Below are positions 48,668 through 58,569 of a stretch of DNA of 64,000 bases, piece after piece. This DNA comes from Bacteroidota bacterium (lineage in GTDB: Bacteria > Bacteroidota > Bacteroidia > AKYH767-A > OLB10), in the NCBI GenBank assembly GCA_016699635.1, contig CP064983.1:2108001-2172000 (forward strand), read 5' to 3'. The position numbers and the translations under genes were made by a program. Under the pieces are notes generated by a model, which saw nothing but the letters and a program-made list of their open reading frames with translations, was not told the DNA's origin and ran no database searches. Within the stretch, counting starts at the first letter, position 1, and each line of letters opens with the position of its first letter.

Positions 48668-50899
48668 TTAGTAAGCCATCTCACTTTCAAGTTTTTCCTG
48701 ATAGAGTTTTGAATATTCGCTGATGTTGCCAAATTTAACTTCGTCAACAATTATTTCACCATGTGTCACAACACCCAGGTTGGTGAAGTCCACGCCTGAA
48801 TCAGCTACTAAGCTGCTAAATTCGTCCATTTGTTCTTCAGAAACACTAACTACAACCCGACTCTGTGATTCTCCAAAAAGAAATGCATCTTTTCTTATAT
48901 CCTCATCAGAGTTAATTTCAAAACCCAGACCCTTTATCATTGCAGATTCAAGTAAAGTAATAAATAATCCACCATCAGAAACATCATGTACAGATTGTAC
49001 ATATCCTGTTTTGATTAACTGCTTGATGAGTTGTTGAACATCATATTCTTCATCGAGATTAAATTCAGGCGCAGGGCTGTTGTTGATACCATGTGTGCTG
49101 ACAAGATATTGTGATGAAGCAATACAGTTTTTAGAAGTGCCAATCAGAAATATCTGATCACCTGCATTTGAAAATGCCAATGTTGCAGCTTTGTTTTTAT
49201 CACTGATAATTCCAATCATGCCAATAGTTGGAGTAGGGTAAACGGGTACATCGTCATTTCCGATTTTTGACTGGTTATAAAAACTAACATTACCACCTGT
49301 CACCGGAGTTTGAAATTTTTCGCATGCTTTTGACATACCTTTTATGCTATGCACAAACTGCCAGTAAACTTCAGGATTATATGGGTTGCCAAAGTTCAGG
49401 CAATTGGTAACGGCAGAAGGCTCTCCTCCTGTACAAACAATATTGCGTGCTGCTTCTGCAACTGCAATAGCGCAGCCTTGTTCAGGATCTGCAAAAACAT
49501 ATCTTGCATTACAATCAACAGAAACTGCAAGTGCTTTTTTAGAATTTTTAATATTTACAATTGCAGCATCAGATGGTTTGTTTGTACTCATATTAATTGT
49601 GCCCACCATACTGTCATATTGTGTGTAAACCCATCGTCTGCTACAAATATTCGGATGCGATGCTAATTGTTCGGCAACAGCAGTAAGATCAGTAGGAACT
49701 TTTACATTAGCAATGTTAAATGCTTTGTTTTGTTTGAAGTATGCAGGCTCTTTATAATCTCTTTTATAGACAGGTGCACCGCCACCTAATACTAATGATT
49801 CTGCATTAACATCTGCAACCAACGTCTCATTCATATAGAATTTCAATTGCTCGCCTTTAACTACTTCGCCAATGCATGTGCAGTTTAAATCCCATTTTTC
49901 AAAAACCGCATTAATTAAATGTTCTTTACCTTTTTCTGCAACAATGAGCATTCTTTCCTGCGACTCGGAAAGTAAAATTTCCCAAGGCTCCATGTTTTTT
50001 TGGCGCGTAGGAACTTTGTCAAGGTGTATAATCATGCCATGATTTCCTTTGGCAGACATTTCTGAGGTAGAACAAATAATTCCTGCAGCACCCATATCCT
50101 GCATTCCTACAACTGCACCGGTTGCAATGACTTCAAGTGTTGCCTCTAATAAAAGTTTTTCCTGAAATGGATCGCCTACCTGCACAGATGGTAAATCCTC
50201 ATGCGAATCTTCATGCAGGTCGCCCGATGCAAACGTTGCACCATGTATTCCGTCTTTTCCTGTTGCTGAGCCAACAATATAAACACTGTTGCCTTCGCCT
50301 TCTGAAATTGCTTTAACAGTTTTGCCATGTTCAACTATACCCACACTCATAGCATTAACTAAAATGTTTGTATTGTAACAATCTTCAAAATAAACTTCGC
50401 CACCAACTGTTGGAACACCAAATGCATTTCCATAGTCACCAATTCCTTTAACGACACCACGCATAAGCATTTTCGTGCGCTCATTATTCAGGTTGCCAAA
50501 ACGCAAAGAGTTAAGCTGTGCAATAGGTCTTGCCCCCATAGTAAAAATATCGCGGTTAATTCCACCAACACCAGTTGCAGCTCCCTGATAGGGTTCAATA
50601 GCCGAAGGGTGGTTGTGAGATTCAATTTTAAATGCACAGGCAAGATTGTCGCCAATATCAACAAGACCTGCATTTTCTTCTCCTGCTTTGGCTAACATGT
50701 GAGGTCCTTCGCGTGGCAAAGTTTTCAGCCAGGTAATAGAATTTTTATAAGAGCAATGTTCACTCCACATCACAGAGTAAATACTCAATTCATTAAAATT
50801 AGGCTTACGACCCATTAGTGAGCAGATTTTATCAAACTCTTCCGGTAAAAGACCTAATTTTTTTGCTGTTTCAACCGTTGTTTCTTTCAAACTTTCCAT
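48668..50899 (-). CDS. purL: phosphoribosylformylglycinamidine synthase, small-type PurL
   Basis: Converts FGAR to FGAM with ATP and ammonia in purine synthesis. At 743 residues this is the short PurL that needs separate PurQ and PurS, neither of which is in the window. Visible motifs are SVMWSEHCSYKNS (about residue 43), KIESHNHPSAIEPYQGAATGVGGI with the nucleotide-binding loop, GDPFQEKLLLEA, DMGAAGI and, in the second half, GGEPSAVTNCLNFGNP and VHDVSDGGL. The frame is intact. A TACCTTTG box lies upstream on the minus strand. Confidence 0.97.
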   Translation of the reverse strand: MESLKETTVETAKKLGLLPEEFDKICSLMGRKPNFNELSIYSVMWSEHCSYKNSITWLKTLPREGPHMLAKAGEENAGLVDIGDNLACAFKIESHNHPSAIEPYQGAATGVGGINRDIFTMGARPIAQLNSLRFGNLNNERTKMLMRGVVKGIGDYGNAFGVPTVGGEVYFEDCYNTNILVNAMSVGIVEHGKTVKAISEGEGNSVYIVGSATGKDGIHGATFASGDLHEDSHEDLPSVQVGDPFQEKLLLEATLEVIATGAVVGMQDMGAAGIICSTSEMSAKGNHGMIIHLDKVPTRQKNMEPWEILLSESQERMLIVAEKGKEHLINAVFEKWDLNCTCIGEVVKGEQLKFYMNETLVADVNAESLVLGGGAPVYKRDYKEPAYFKQNKAFNIANVKVPTDLTAVAEQLASHPNICSRRWVYTQYDSMVGTINMSTNKPSDAAIVNIKNSKKALAVSVDCNARYVFADPEQGCAIAVAEAARNIVCTGGEPSAVTNCLNFGNPYNPEVYWQFVHSIKGMSKACEKFQTPVTGGNVSFYNQSKIGNDDVPVYPTPTIGMIGIISDKNKAATLAFSNAGDQIFLIGTSKNCIASSQYLVSTHGINNSPAPEFNLDEEYDVQQLIKQLIKTGYVQSVHDVSDGGLFITLLESAMIKGLGFEINSDEDIRKDAFLFGESQSRVVVSVSEEQMDEFSSLVADSGVDFTNLGVVTHGEIIVDEVKFGNISEYSKLYQEKLESEMAY

Positions 50900-50952
50900 T
50901 CTTTATTTTTAAAGTATAAATTCGTTTCAGAATACTTTTATGTTACTTTGCG

Positions 50953-50960
50953 CAAAGGTA
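50953..50960 (-). promoter_or_regulatory. promoter-like -7 box of purL
   Basis: On the minus strand the bases read TACCTTTG, an exact TAnnTTTG match 54 bases before the purL start, in the divergent gap shared with the membrane-protein gene at 51020. Confidence 0.5.
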
Positions 50961-51019
50961 GCCTATTGATGTAATAAACAGGTTATTGTATTGTATGAAA
51001 ATTTTCAAACAACCTTACT

Positions 51020-52314
51020 TTGGAAGCGGTTCTTAGCATTGGATACATAGCGTTATTTGTTTTTGTCATTCATAAATCGGCATTTTTCAGGATCGAAGGA
51101 ATTCCGGTATGGTGGCTTAAAGCAGCGTTTCTTGTTAAAATAATTTTTGCCATTTTATTAGGGGTAATCTATTCAAAATATTATACAGACAGACTGACGG
51201 CAGATACCTTTAAGTTTTTTGATGATAGTAAGATATTATATGACCTTGCTTTTGAGCACCCACTTTGGTTTCTGCAGGCAATTTTTGGTATTAATGATCA
51301 GGCAAGTTACCTGATGCCATATTATGATACCATGCACAATTGGTTCAATAAAGTAGTTCTGTTTAATGACTATCGTTTTCAGATTAGATTGAATGCGTTG
51401 ATGCGTTTCATCAGTTTGGGCTATTATCATGTACATGCAGTGTTTTATTGTTTCTTGTCATTTGTCGGACTCACTGCATTGCTCAAACTTTTTGTAAAAG
51501 CACTGCCGGAACTCAGGAGAGTTTTGTTTGCCGGAGTATTTTTTATTCCTTCAGTTTTATTTTGGGGGTCTGGATTGTTGAAAGATTCACTGATATTGTT
51601 TGCAACAGGAATGGCTCTTTACTTTTTGAATCGGTTGATTCAGGAGAGAAAATCTGCAACAATTTTTGGTGCTTTGTTTTTTTTACTTTTTCTTATGATG
51701 ATTAAATTTCACAATTTTATATTGCTGTTGCCACTCTTTGCAGCATATCTTATTACTTCAGTTTACAGAAAAAAGACTTTGTTGATTTTTGTTTCGATTG
51801 TTTCAGTTTATTATTTGATATTAATTAATCTTAATTTAATTATGCCGGGCTTTGGTTTGATGGAATTGTTGTCAAACAAGCAGGCCGAATTTGTTGACTT
51901 GGCAAATGATTATCATGCAAACAGTACTATAGCTATAAATTATTTAGCACCATCAGAGTGGAATGCAATTGTAAATACACCGCAAGCATTGCTACACTCT
52001 TTTTTCAGACCCTATCCATTTGAGAGTAAAAACTTATTCATTCTGTTGGCAGGATTTGAAAATTTATTTTTGGACTCATGATGATTTTGGTATTATTGAA
52101 TTTTAAAATACATAAGCAGGCATATCCATTGTTTTGGGTTGCAGTGTTTTATACACTTTCTTTGTTTGAGCTAATAGGCTTAGTAACACCTGTTATGGGT
52201 GCAATTGTCAGATATAAAATTCAAGCCTTGCCATTTCTATTCTTTCTATTGATATATTTGACAGATATTGAAAAATTAGGAAGCAGATACATGACTAAAT
52301 CTAAGCAAACATAA
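51020..52314 (+). CDS. polytopic membrane protein, paralogue A, frame broken once
   Basis: About ten hydrophobic segments over a repaired 431 residues. The start is a TTG, supported because the N-terminus then aligns with the next gene (MEAVLSIGYIALFVFVIHKS against MEVFLIPLVYILLICLLIGN). Shared loop words with paralogue B are TFKFFDDSKILYD, FGINDQASY and PSVLFWGSGLLKDSLILFA. The arrangement recalls GT-C glycosyltransferases or O-antigen-type enzymes with an early acidic loop, but no family can be named. The frame stops at 52081. One more T in the run 52067-52071 gives ENLFFGLMMILVLLNFK and continues to 52314. Confidence 0.78.
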
Positions 52315-52315
52315 G

Positions 52316-53602
52316 ATGGAAGTATTTCTTATCCCTTTAGTTTACATCTTATTAATTTGCCTTTTAATTGGTAATCACAGATTCTTTGAACTTAAAGGGG
52401 TATCGCGTGCTTTTGTTTGCATTCTTTTTATCATTAAAGCATTTGCAGGTATTATCATCACTTTTAATGCAGAAAAAATTTACAGTGGTGATGATGGGTA
52501 TTTTTTTTACGAAGCAGGTAAAACATTTCTTGACTATGGAGTTGAAAATCCTTATGCATATTTGAAGCTGATGTTTGGGATTTATGATAGTTCAAATAGC
52601 GAGGCCTATCATCATTTCCTGAATTGGAAAAATCTGCCAATGTGGAATGATGGAGAAACCATGATTAAGTTATGTTCCATCATACACATTTTTGCTTTTT
52701 CAAATATTCTGGTCCACTCTATTATTTTTAGTTTTTTATCTTTTTGTGGACTGGCAGCAATTTATAAAGCCACCATTCATATAACACGATCAAACGGCTT
52801 TAGTCTTTTTCTGCTGCTTATGCTTTTTCCTTCTGTAGTTTTTTTTAGTTCAGGAATTTTAAAAGAAACTCTATTGATTGCAATATCAGGTTTGTTCTTT
52901 TTCAGTCTTACACAGTTTGGAGTGTCTTTGCGAATGAAAATTTATTGTTTTATTCTATTCTTATTACTTTGGCTGATTAAACCTCATTTTATTTTCTTTT
53001 TTACCCCGGCAATTATCGCATATATCACTATTTCAAAGTTGAATTTGCGTTCCATATGGATGTCGCGATTGGTGATACTTGGTGTTTTCGCATTGTACAT
53101 TGTACTTGCTGTGGTAGTGCATGATAAAGTTTTAGGACGAAATGCCGCTGGTACAATAGCCTTGGTACAACAAAGTTCAATGAAGAATTCTATTTATGAG
53201 AAAGCAGAAAGCTACATTCAACCTCCGGTTATTGCGGCAAAGTACAGTAGTATTCTTAGGAATACACCCGAAGCTTTTTATCAGGTAATTACTGTGCCCT
53301 GGTTTTATACTAATGCAGGTTTGCGATGGAAAGCTGCTGCAATAGAAAATATCTTTGTGCTTATTATGGTGTTGATGAATATTTATGCTGCATTTGATAA
53401 AAAGAATAAATATGCTCTTTATCATTTTGCTTTTCTGTTGTTTCTTATTTCCTTTTATAGTCTTGTTGGATTTACTTGTGCACTTGAAGCTTCTATTTTA
53501 CGGTTTAAAGCTCCAATACTCCCTTTTCTTATTGCAGGTATGTATATGTTTTTACTTCAGTATAAAGATAAAATTTTAAAGAATGAAACTTCAGACAATT
53601 GA
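52316..53602 (+). CDS. polytopic membrane protein, paralogue B
   Basis: 428 residues with about ten transmembrane segments, starting one base after paralogue A. Features in common with A are an early periplasm-facing loop with acidic residues (YSGDDGYFFYEAGKTFLDYG; LMFGIYDSSNSEAYHHF), then WNDGETMIKLCSIIHIF and PSVVFFSSGILKETLLIA, and a later LLWLIKPHFIFFF. The tandem arrangement suggests duplication followed by divergence, and possibly a heteromeric unit. A GT-C-type sugar transferase is my guess only. It overlaps the hydrolase gene downstream by 20 bases. Confidence 0.8.
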   Translation: MEVFLIPLVYILLICLLIGNHRFFELKGVSRAFVCILFIIKAFAGIIITFNAEKIYSGDDGYFFYEAGKTFLDYGVENPYAYLKLMFGIYDSSNSEAYHHFLNWKNLPMWNDGETMIKLCSIIHIFAFSNILVHSIIFSFLSFCGLAAIYKATIHITRSNGFSLFLLLMLFPSVVFFSSGILKETLLIAISGLFFFSLTQFGVSLRMKIYCFILFLLLWLIKPHFIFFFTPAIIAYITISKLNLRSIWMSRLVILGVFALYIVLAVVVHDKVLGRNAAGTIALVQQSSMKNSIYEKAESYIQPPVIAAKYSSILRNTPEAFYQVITVPWFYTNAGLRWKAAAIENIFVLIMVLMNIYAAFDKKNKYALYHFAFLLFLISFYSLVGFTCALEASILRFKAPILPFLIAGMYMFLLQYKDKILKNETSDN

Positions 53603-54458
53603 TACAGGTTTTTTTAAATTAGATGGTGGTGCTATGTTTGGTGTAGTGCCGAAATCTATTTGGCAAAAATTAAATCCATCAGACGATAATAATATGTGCA
53701 CATGGGCATTGCGATGTCTGTTGATTGAAGATGGGAAGAGACTGATATTAATTGACAATGGTATGGGCGATAAGCAAAGCCAAAAGTTTTTTTCTCACTA
53801 TTATCTTCATGGTGACAGCACATTAGAAAAATCCTTGTCAAAAGCAGGTTTTCATTCTGATGATATCACTGATATATTTCTGACACATCTTCATTTCGAC
53901 CATTGCGGAGGAAGTATTAAATGGAATTCATCAAGAGATGGATTTTTACCTGCATTTAAAAACGCAACTTATTGGTGTCATGCCGACCATTGGAAGTGGG
54001 CAACGGAACCAAATGCAAGAGAGAAGGCAAGCTTTTTAAAAGAAAATATTCTGCCAATAAAAGATAGCGGACAATTAAAGTTTTTTGAAGGTACATCAGA
54101 TATGTCAAACGGATTTGAAATACTTAAAAAGAACAATTTCCATTCAGACATAGACCTTGTTGTTGCTAGGGGCCATACTGATGGCATGACCTTGCCTTTG
54201 ATTCCATATAAGAATGAAAAATTGATATTTATGGCTGATTTATTGCCTTCTGCTGCACATGTTCCATTGCCTTACGTTATGGCATACGACACAAGGCCAC
54301 TTGTTACATTAGAAGAGAAAAAAGCATTTTTGAAATATGCTGTGCACAATAAGCTTAATTTGTTTTTAGAGCATGACCCAACTAATGAGTGTTGTAATCT
54401 TTTGGAAACAGAAAAAGGTGTGGGTGTAAATTCCACTTTTAAGCTAAGCGAGATTTAA
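53583..54458 (+). CDS. metallo-beta-lactamase-fold hydrolase
   Basis: A 291-residue MBL-fold enzyme. The zinc-binding THLHFDHCGG motif lies at about residues 100-109, with further ligands in ARGHTDGM (about 199) and LEHDPTNE (about 265). An N-terminal strand segment with a conserved LDGGAMFGVVP and ILIDNGMGD completes the fold. The substrate is not predictable; AttM/quorum-quenching lactonases and other small-molecule esterases share this architecture. It overlaps the membrane protein upstream by 20 bases, so it may belong to the same unit. It ends four bases from the convergent M23 gene. Confidence 0.88.
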   Translation: MKLQTIDTGFFKLDGGAMFGVVPKSIWQKLNPSDDNNMCTWALRCLLIEDGKRLILIDNGMGDKQSQKFFSHYYLHGDSTLEKSLSKAGFHSDDITDIFLTHLHFDHCGGSIKWNSSRDGFLPAFKNATYWCHADHWKWATEPNAREKASFLKENILPIKDSGQLKFFEGTSDMSNGFEILKKNNFHSDIDLVVARGHTDGMTLPLIPYKNEKLIFMADLLPSAAHVPLPYVMAYDTRPLVTLEEKKAFLKYAVHNKLNLFLEHDPTNECCNLLETEKGVGVNSTFKLSEI

Positions 54459-54462
54459 GATT

Positions 54463-56163
54463 TTATTTCTTAGATAAAATAATTTCCTTTGACAATGTTG
54501 TTGTGTTATTGCACATATCACTAAGGTCAATTTTAATATTAAATTTACTCTCTGCAAATTGGTTTAATAAAACATAGATAGTGCCATTCTTTCTGTCATA
54601 TTCAGATAAGTGCCATTTATTGTTAATCATACAGGAATAATTCTTAATTCCCGAAAAATTGTCTGATACTTTAATTTCAAGAACCGGACAATTATAAACT
54701 GAGTCGAATGAAGTTGAAATATTTTCTATGACAGGACTAATGCTGTCAACCATAAGTGAGTAAGTGCCAAAACTGCTGATGCTTGCTGAATACCAACCAT
54801 CTTTATAAATTCCGGATACGGGTGATGCTGTTCCGTTTGAAGCAATTTTTACCATTATGGTTTTGTAATTGAGCGAATCGCCTTCAAGATCAGATTTTAT
54901 TTTTAGAGTTATATTCTTTTTCAATCCTTCTGATGTGTTTCCAATTGTTATTTGCGGAGCAATAAATGATTTGTTTCCTCTGCGAATTATGGCATCACAA
55001 TAGAAGTCACGAAATAATGCTCCTGCAGGTAACATTAGTTTATAACGGTCAGATTGAATTTTGTTTGCCTTATTATATTCCAACAATTCTCCTTTTTTTA
55101 CAACTGTATTTTTAGGCTTGGCATTGTTGCTATAAGCTACTGTAAAGACACAGCGTGAAATATTTCCTACACCGTCACGCAACATTAGTCTGAAATTTAT
55201 TATACTGTCATTCTCTAAATCAACAACACCACTATTTTTAAGAAAAATATACTGACTGAACTTTACTCCAGGAAGTTTGTAACAGCGTTCGGTAATGCTT
55301 CCTGTTCGCTGACCTTTTGCATAGTCAATGAGTCCGTTTGCATTTCGTGTTTCATCAAAAGAAAAGTTACTCATTTTTCGAGCATAAATTAATTTTTCAT
55401 TGGCATATAGTTCTGCTTCATCAATTCCCAAAATTGCATTGTCATCGTTAGCCTGATCATAGCCTGAAAATCCTATTCCAATTTCACCGGATGCCGATAT
55501 TAATTCAGTATAGCTATAATTCCCTCGAGACGTTTCAACAGGTTTAATTTCATGCCATGGAAAAATGCTCAAAAAATCTTCCTTAATAGAATAGATTGTA
55601 ATTGATTTAAGCAGCGGTGGAATGCTGTCTTTAATCTGAGGAAAGTAGTTGATAGGGTTTAAAGGTTTTTCGCTTTTTGTATTACGTATTTCATAATGAA
55701 GATGCGGACCGGATGAACCACCTGAGTTTCCTGACCAGCCAATTGTGTCGCCTTGTCTGACGGTGATTTTATTTCTTTCAGGAAACAATTCGATACTGTA
55801 TTTTTTTTGTTTCTCCTGCTCGGCAAAGACTAATTGTTCAATAGTTCTCCCATAACGATGCAGATGTGCATATACAGTTGTAAGCCCGTTGGGATGATCA
55901 ATGTAAACTGCTTTACCATATCCGTTCTCAGAAGTTTTTATTCGTGAGACATATCCATCAAAACTTGCTATTACGGGAAATCCGATTTTTGTTTGTGTAG
56001 AAAAATCAAGACCGGAATGAAAATGATTACTTCTTACTTCGCCATAGTTTCCTTTCTGAATTAATGGAATTGTAAGCGGGCTTAATGGTATTGCCGTCTG
56101 CTGTGAATAAGCATTACTGATTATTAAAGTAAAAATACAGGTTAAAAAAATTGCAACTTTCAT
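54463..56163 (-). CDS. M23-family metallopeptidase, secreted
   Basis: Probably a peptidoglycan endopeptidase of the LytM type in the periplasm. From ATG 56163 there is a clean signal peptide (MKVAIFLTCIFTLIISNAYSQ); an in-frame ATG at 56190 would add nine residues that lie in an upstream hairpin, so I reject it. The M23 domain occupies about residues 35-185, with zinc ligands in HFHSGLDFS and GPHLHYEIR. The remaining 380 residues are beta-rich, with Ig-like strands that I cannot assign. It follows a LysM glucosaminidase gene, but a terminator-like hairpin separates them. Confidence 0.88.
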   Translation of the reverse strand: MKVAIFLTCIFTLIISNAYSQQTAIPLSPLTIPLIQKGNYGEVRSNHFHSGLDFSTQTKIGFPVIASFDGYVSRIKTSENGYGKAVYIDHPNGLTTVYAHLHRYGRTIEQLVFAEQEKQKKYSIELFPERNKITVRQGDTIGWSGNSGGSSGPHLHYEIRNTKSEKPLNPINYFPQIKDSIPPLLKSITIYSIKEDFLSIFPWHEIKPVETSRGNYSYTELISASGEIGIGFSGYDQANDDNAILGIDEAELYANEKLIYARKMSNFSFDETRNANGLIDYAKGQRTGSITERCYKLPGVKFSQYIFLKNSGVVDLENDSIINFRLMLRDGVGNISRCVFTVAYSNNAKPKNTVVKKGELLEYNKANKIQSDRYKLMLPAGALFRDFYCDAIIRRGNKSFIAPQITIGNTSEGLKKNITLKIKSDLEGDSLNYKTIMVKIASNGTASPVSGIYKDGWYSASISSFGTYSLMVDSISPVIENISTSFDSVYNCPVLEIKVSDNFSGIKNYSCMINNKWHLSEYDRKNGTIYVLLNQFAESKFNIKIDLSDMCNNTTTLSKEIILSKK

Positions 56164-56169
56164 ATTTAA

Positions 56170-56204
56170 AAAACATGCCGGACCAAACATTCGTTTAGCC
56201 CGGC
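56170..56204 (-). terminator. terminator-like hairpin between two cell-wall hydrolase genes
   Basis: On the minus strand GCCGG...AAAC / GTTT...CCGGC with a GAAT loop is followed by TG and six T. It lies directly after the LysM gene and only seven bases before the M23 start codon. Confidence 0.75.
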
Positions 56205-56223
56205 AGTCTGGTGGTTGTTGTTT

Positions 56224-57207
56224 TTAGTTATTGAGTTTTATTCTCATACCCGGTTCAAGTGCAGTTCCCGGTTCTAATTGATTTTTCTTGTAAAGTTTAT
56301 TTAACTTAATAGCATATAGTTGTGATATATCACGCATGGTCTCTCCTTGTTTTACAACATGATAATCCTGTTGTGCAGAGTTTCTTTTTGGTTTGATGTA
56401 AACAATGGTGCCTTCTTTAAGTACATCATCTTTTGATGCATCATTATATTTTAGCATCTGCCAAAGCATCATTTCATTTTGCTTGGCTAAACTCAACCAT
56501 GTATCGCCTCTTTTTGAAACTATGTATTTTACATTATTGATTTCTGAGTAATATGATGGAGGTGTGATATTTATAACAGTAGTTTTCTCAACTTCTTTTG
56601 AAGATGGCGATCCTTTAGGCAGATTTACAATACGTGCCAGCGTTGGCTGTTCCGGAATTGGTTTGCCATTCATTCTTGCAATGGCTTCGTTGTTGATGTC
56701 TTCAAGATTGAAACGCTCTATTAAATCAATGAGTTTATGTGCATAATTCGGATTAGTAGCATATCCTGCTTTTTCAAACCATGTGCCCATCCTTTGTAAT
56801 CTGTAGGTTTAAGTTCAAACAAAGATGCATAACGTGGTCTTGACCTTAAAAAAATCCGAATGGTCATCAAACGATTCCAATACATCATTGTATTTTCTGA
56901 AACATTCATTCGCTGCATCATCATCCTGATGAAATTCTTTGCCTTGCCATTCTTTATGACATTTAATACCGAAATGATTGTTGGCTTCAATGGCTAATTT
57001 GCTGTTGCCGCTTTCACTCTCCAATATGCCTTGTGCTAAAGTTATACAAGCAGGAACTCCTGTCTTTATCATATCCTTAATAGCATCTTCTTTATAGCGA
57101 CTGATATAGTCCTCAGTCTTCATGCGTTGCGCCAGCACGTCTTGCGAAAATGCAAGAATGCTGATTAAAACAACTGCAATGCTTTTGCTTAACATATTCA
57201 TATTCAA
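56224..57207 (-). CDS. secreted N-acetylglucosaminidase with two LysM repeats, two frame breaks
   Basis: A peptidoglycan hydrolase of the FlgJ/GH73 type. The signal peptide (SIAVVLISILAFSQDVLAQ) is followed by a GH73-like domain with ITLAQGILESESGNS (catalytic Glu about residue 62) and NNHFGIKCH. Two LysM repeats lie at the C-terminus (VSKRGDTWLSLAKQNEM and VVKQGETMRDISQLYAI). One base too many in the seven-base run 56848-56854 and one too few in the run 56770-56774 break the frame. Repair gives DFLRSRPRYASLFELKPTDY and LKKAGYATNPNYAHKLID. It lies upstream of the M23 gene on the same strand. Confidence 0.9.
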
Positions 57208-57357
57208 TAACCGGGTAAATTGTATTTTATTTTACAAGGTTAAGCTAAAAATCGCCTGTTTATCGGTAGTGTTAATGGTTAGTGTTAACATGCAACTGTT
57301 GAAAATCAGACTGAAACATATTGTTTTAAGACAGCAGGTTTCTTGCGCGAATTACTT

Positions 57358-57365
57358 TAACTTTG
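57358..57365 (+). promoter_or_regulatory. promoter-like -7 box before the homogentisate dioxygenase gene
   Basis: TAACTTTG matches TAnnTTTG, 20 bases before ATG 57386. The -33 element is not convincing. Confidence 0.4.
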
Positions 57366-57385
57366 CATGATTACATTCTTACATC

Positions 57386-58549
57386 ATGCCCCAATACTAT
57401 TCACAGGGAAAAATCCCTCACAAAAGACATACTCAGTTCCGCAAGCCTGATGGTGGACTTTATGCAGAAGAGTTGTTTTCTACACATGGCTTCAGCAATA
57501 TGTATTCACTCATCTATCATTGCCATCCGCCAACAATGATTAAAAGTGCCGGAGAGCCTTTTTCGCGCGAGCCCGAAATTGCAATGAAGCGTTCGTTGTT
57601 ACATCAAAGCTTTCAGGGCTTTAATGTACAGCCTGAGGATGATTACATAAAAAGTAAGAAACCTGTTTTGGTAAATAACGATTTGCAGATAGCATTAGCT
57701 GCTCCCCGTAAGTCAACTAAAGATTATTTTTTAAAAAATGCCGATGCTGATGAATTGATTTTTGTGCATGAAGGTAGCGGAACATTTCACTCTATTTATG
57801 GAAGCATGGACTTTGGATATGGCGATTATATTGTTATTCCGAGAGGAACTATTTTTCAACTGCATTTTAATACAGAGAACAACAGATTACTGGTAGTGGA
57901 TTCTTTTAGTGCTATTCAAACTCCACGCAGATATAGAAATGAGTATGGACAATTTGAAGAACACAGTCCTTTTTGCGAGCGCGATTTTCGCAGACCACAA
58001 AATCTGAAGACCTTTGATGAAAAGGGAGAGTTTCTCGTTATGATTAAAAAGGAGAGCATTGTTTATCCTTTTGTATATGCTACACATCCGTTTGATGCTA
58101 TTGGATGGGATGGATACTGCTACCCTTACATTTTTTCTATTCATGATTTTGAACCTATAACAGGAAGAATACATTTACCACCGCCTATACATCAGACTTT
58201 TGAGGCACACAATTTTGTTGTTTGCTCATTTGTACCTCGTTTGTTTGACTATCATCCGCTTTCAATTCCTGTTCCTTATAATCATTCCAATATTGATTCT
58301 GATGAAATGCTATACTATGTTGATGGCGATTTTATGAGCAGAAAGAATGTTACAAAAGGACAAATTACATTACATCCTGCTGGTATTCCCCACGGACCAC
58401 ATCCCGGAACAGTTGAAAAATCACTTGGTGCTAAAGAAACTAAAGAGTTGGCTGTGATGATAGATACTTTTAAACCTCTTTGGCTTACAAAAGAAGCAAT
58501 GAATATTATTATTCCTGATTATTATAAATCATGGGTAGAAAACGGATAA
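57386..58549 (+). CDS. hmgA: homogentisate 1,2-dioxygenase
   Basis: Opens the ring of homogentisate to maleylacetoacetate in tyrosine/phenylalanine catabolism, using Fe(II). The 387 residues are shorter than the 430-450 of proteobacterial and eukaryotic enzymes, as is usual for this phylum. The iron site can be followed in YNHSNIDSDEMLYY (His and Glu, about residues 293-303) and HPAGIPHGPHPG (His about 333). FVHEGSGTFHSIYGSMDFG and PPPIHQTFEAHNFVVCSFVPR are further conserved blocks. It is followed by a T9SS cargo gene after 20 bases, with no other catabolic gene in the window. Confidence 0.93.
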   Translation: MPQYYSQGKIPHKRHTQFRKPDGGLYAEELFSTHGFSNMYSLIYHCHPPTMIKSAGEPFSREPEIAMKRSLLHQSFQGFNVQPEDDYIKSKKPVLVNNDLQIALAAPRKSTKDYFLKNADADELIFVHEGSGTFHSIYGSMDFGYGDYIVIPRGTIFQLHFNTENNRLLVVDSFSAIQTPRRYRNEYGQFEEHSPFCERDFRRPQNLKTFDEKGEFLVMIKKESIVYPFVYATHPFDAIGWDGYCYPYIFSIHDFEPITGRIHLPPPIHQTFEAHNFVVCSFVPRLFDYHPLSIPVPYNHSNIDSDEMLYYVDGDFMSRKNVTKGQITLHPAGIPHGPHPGTVEKSLGAKETKELAVMIDTFKPLWLTKEAMNIIIPDYYKSWVENG

Positions 58550-58569
58550 CAATTTAAACAAGCATATAA

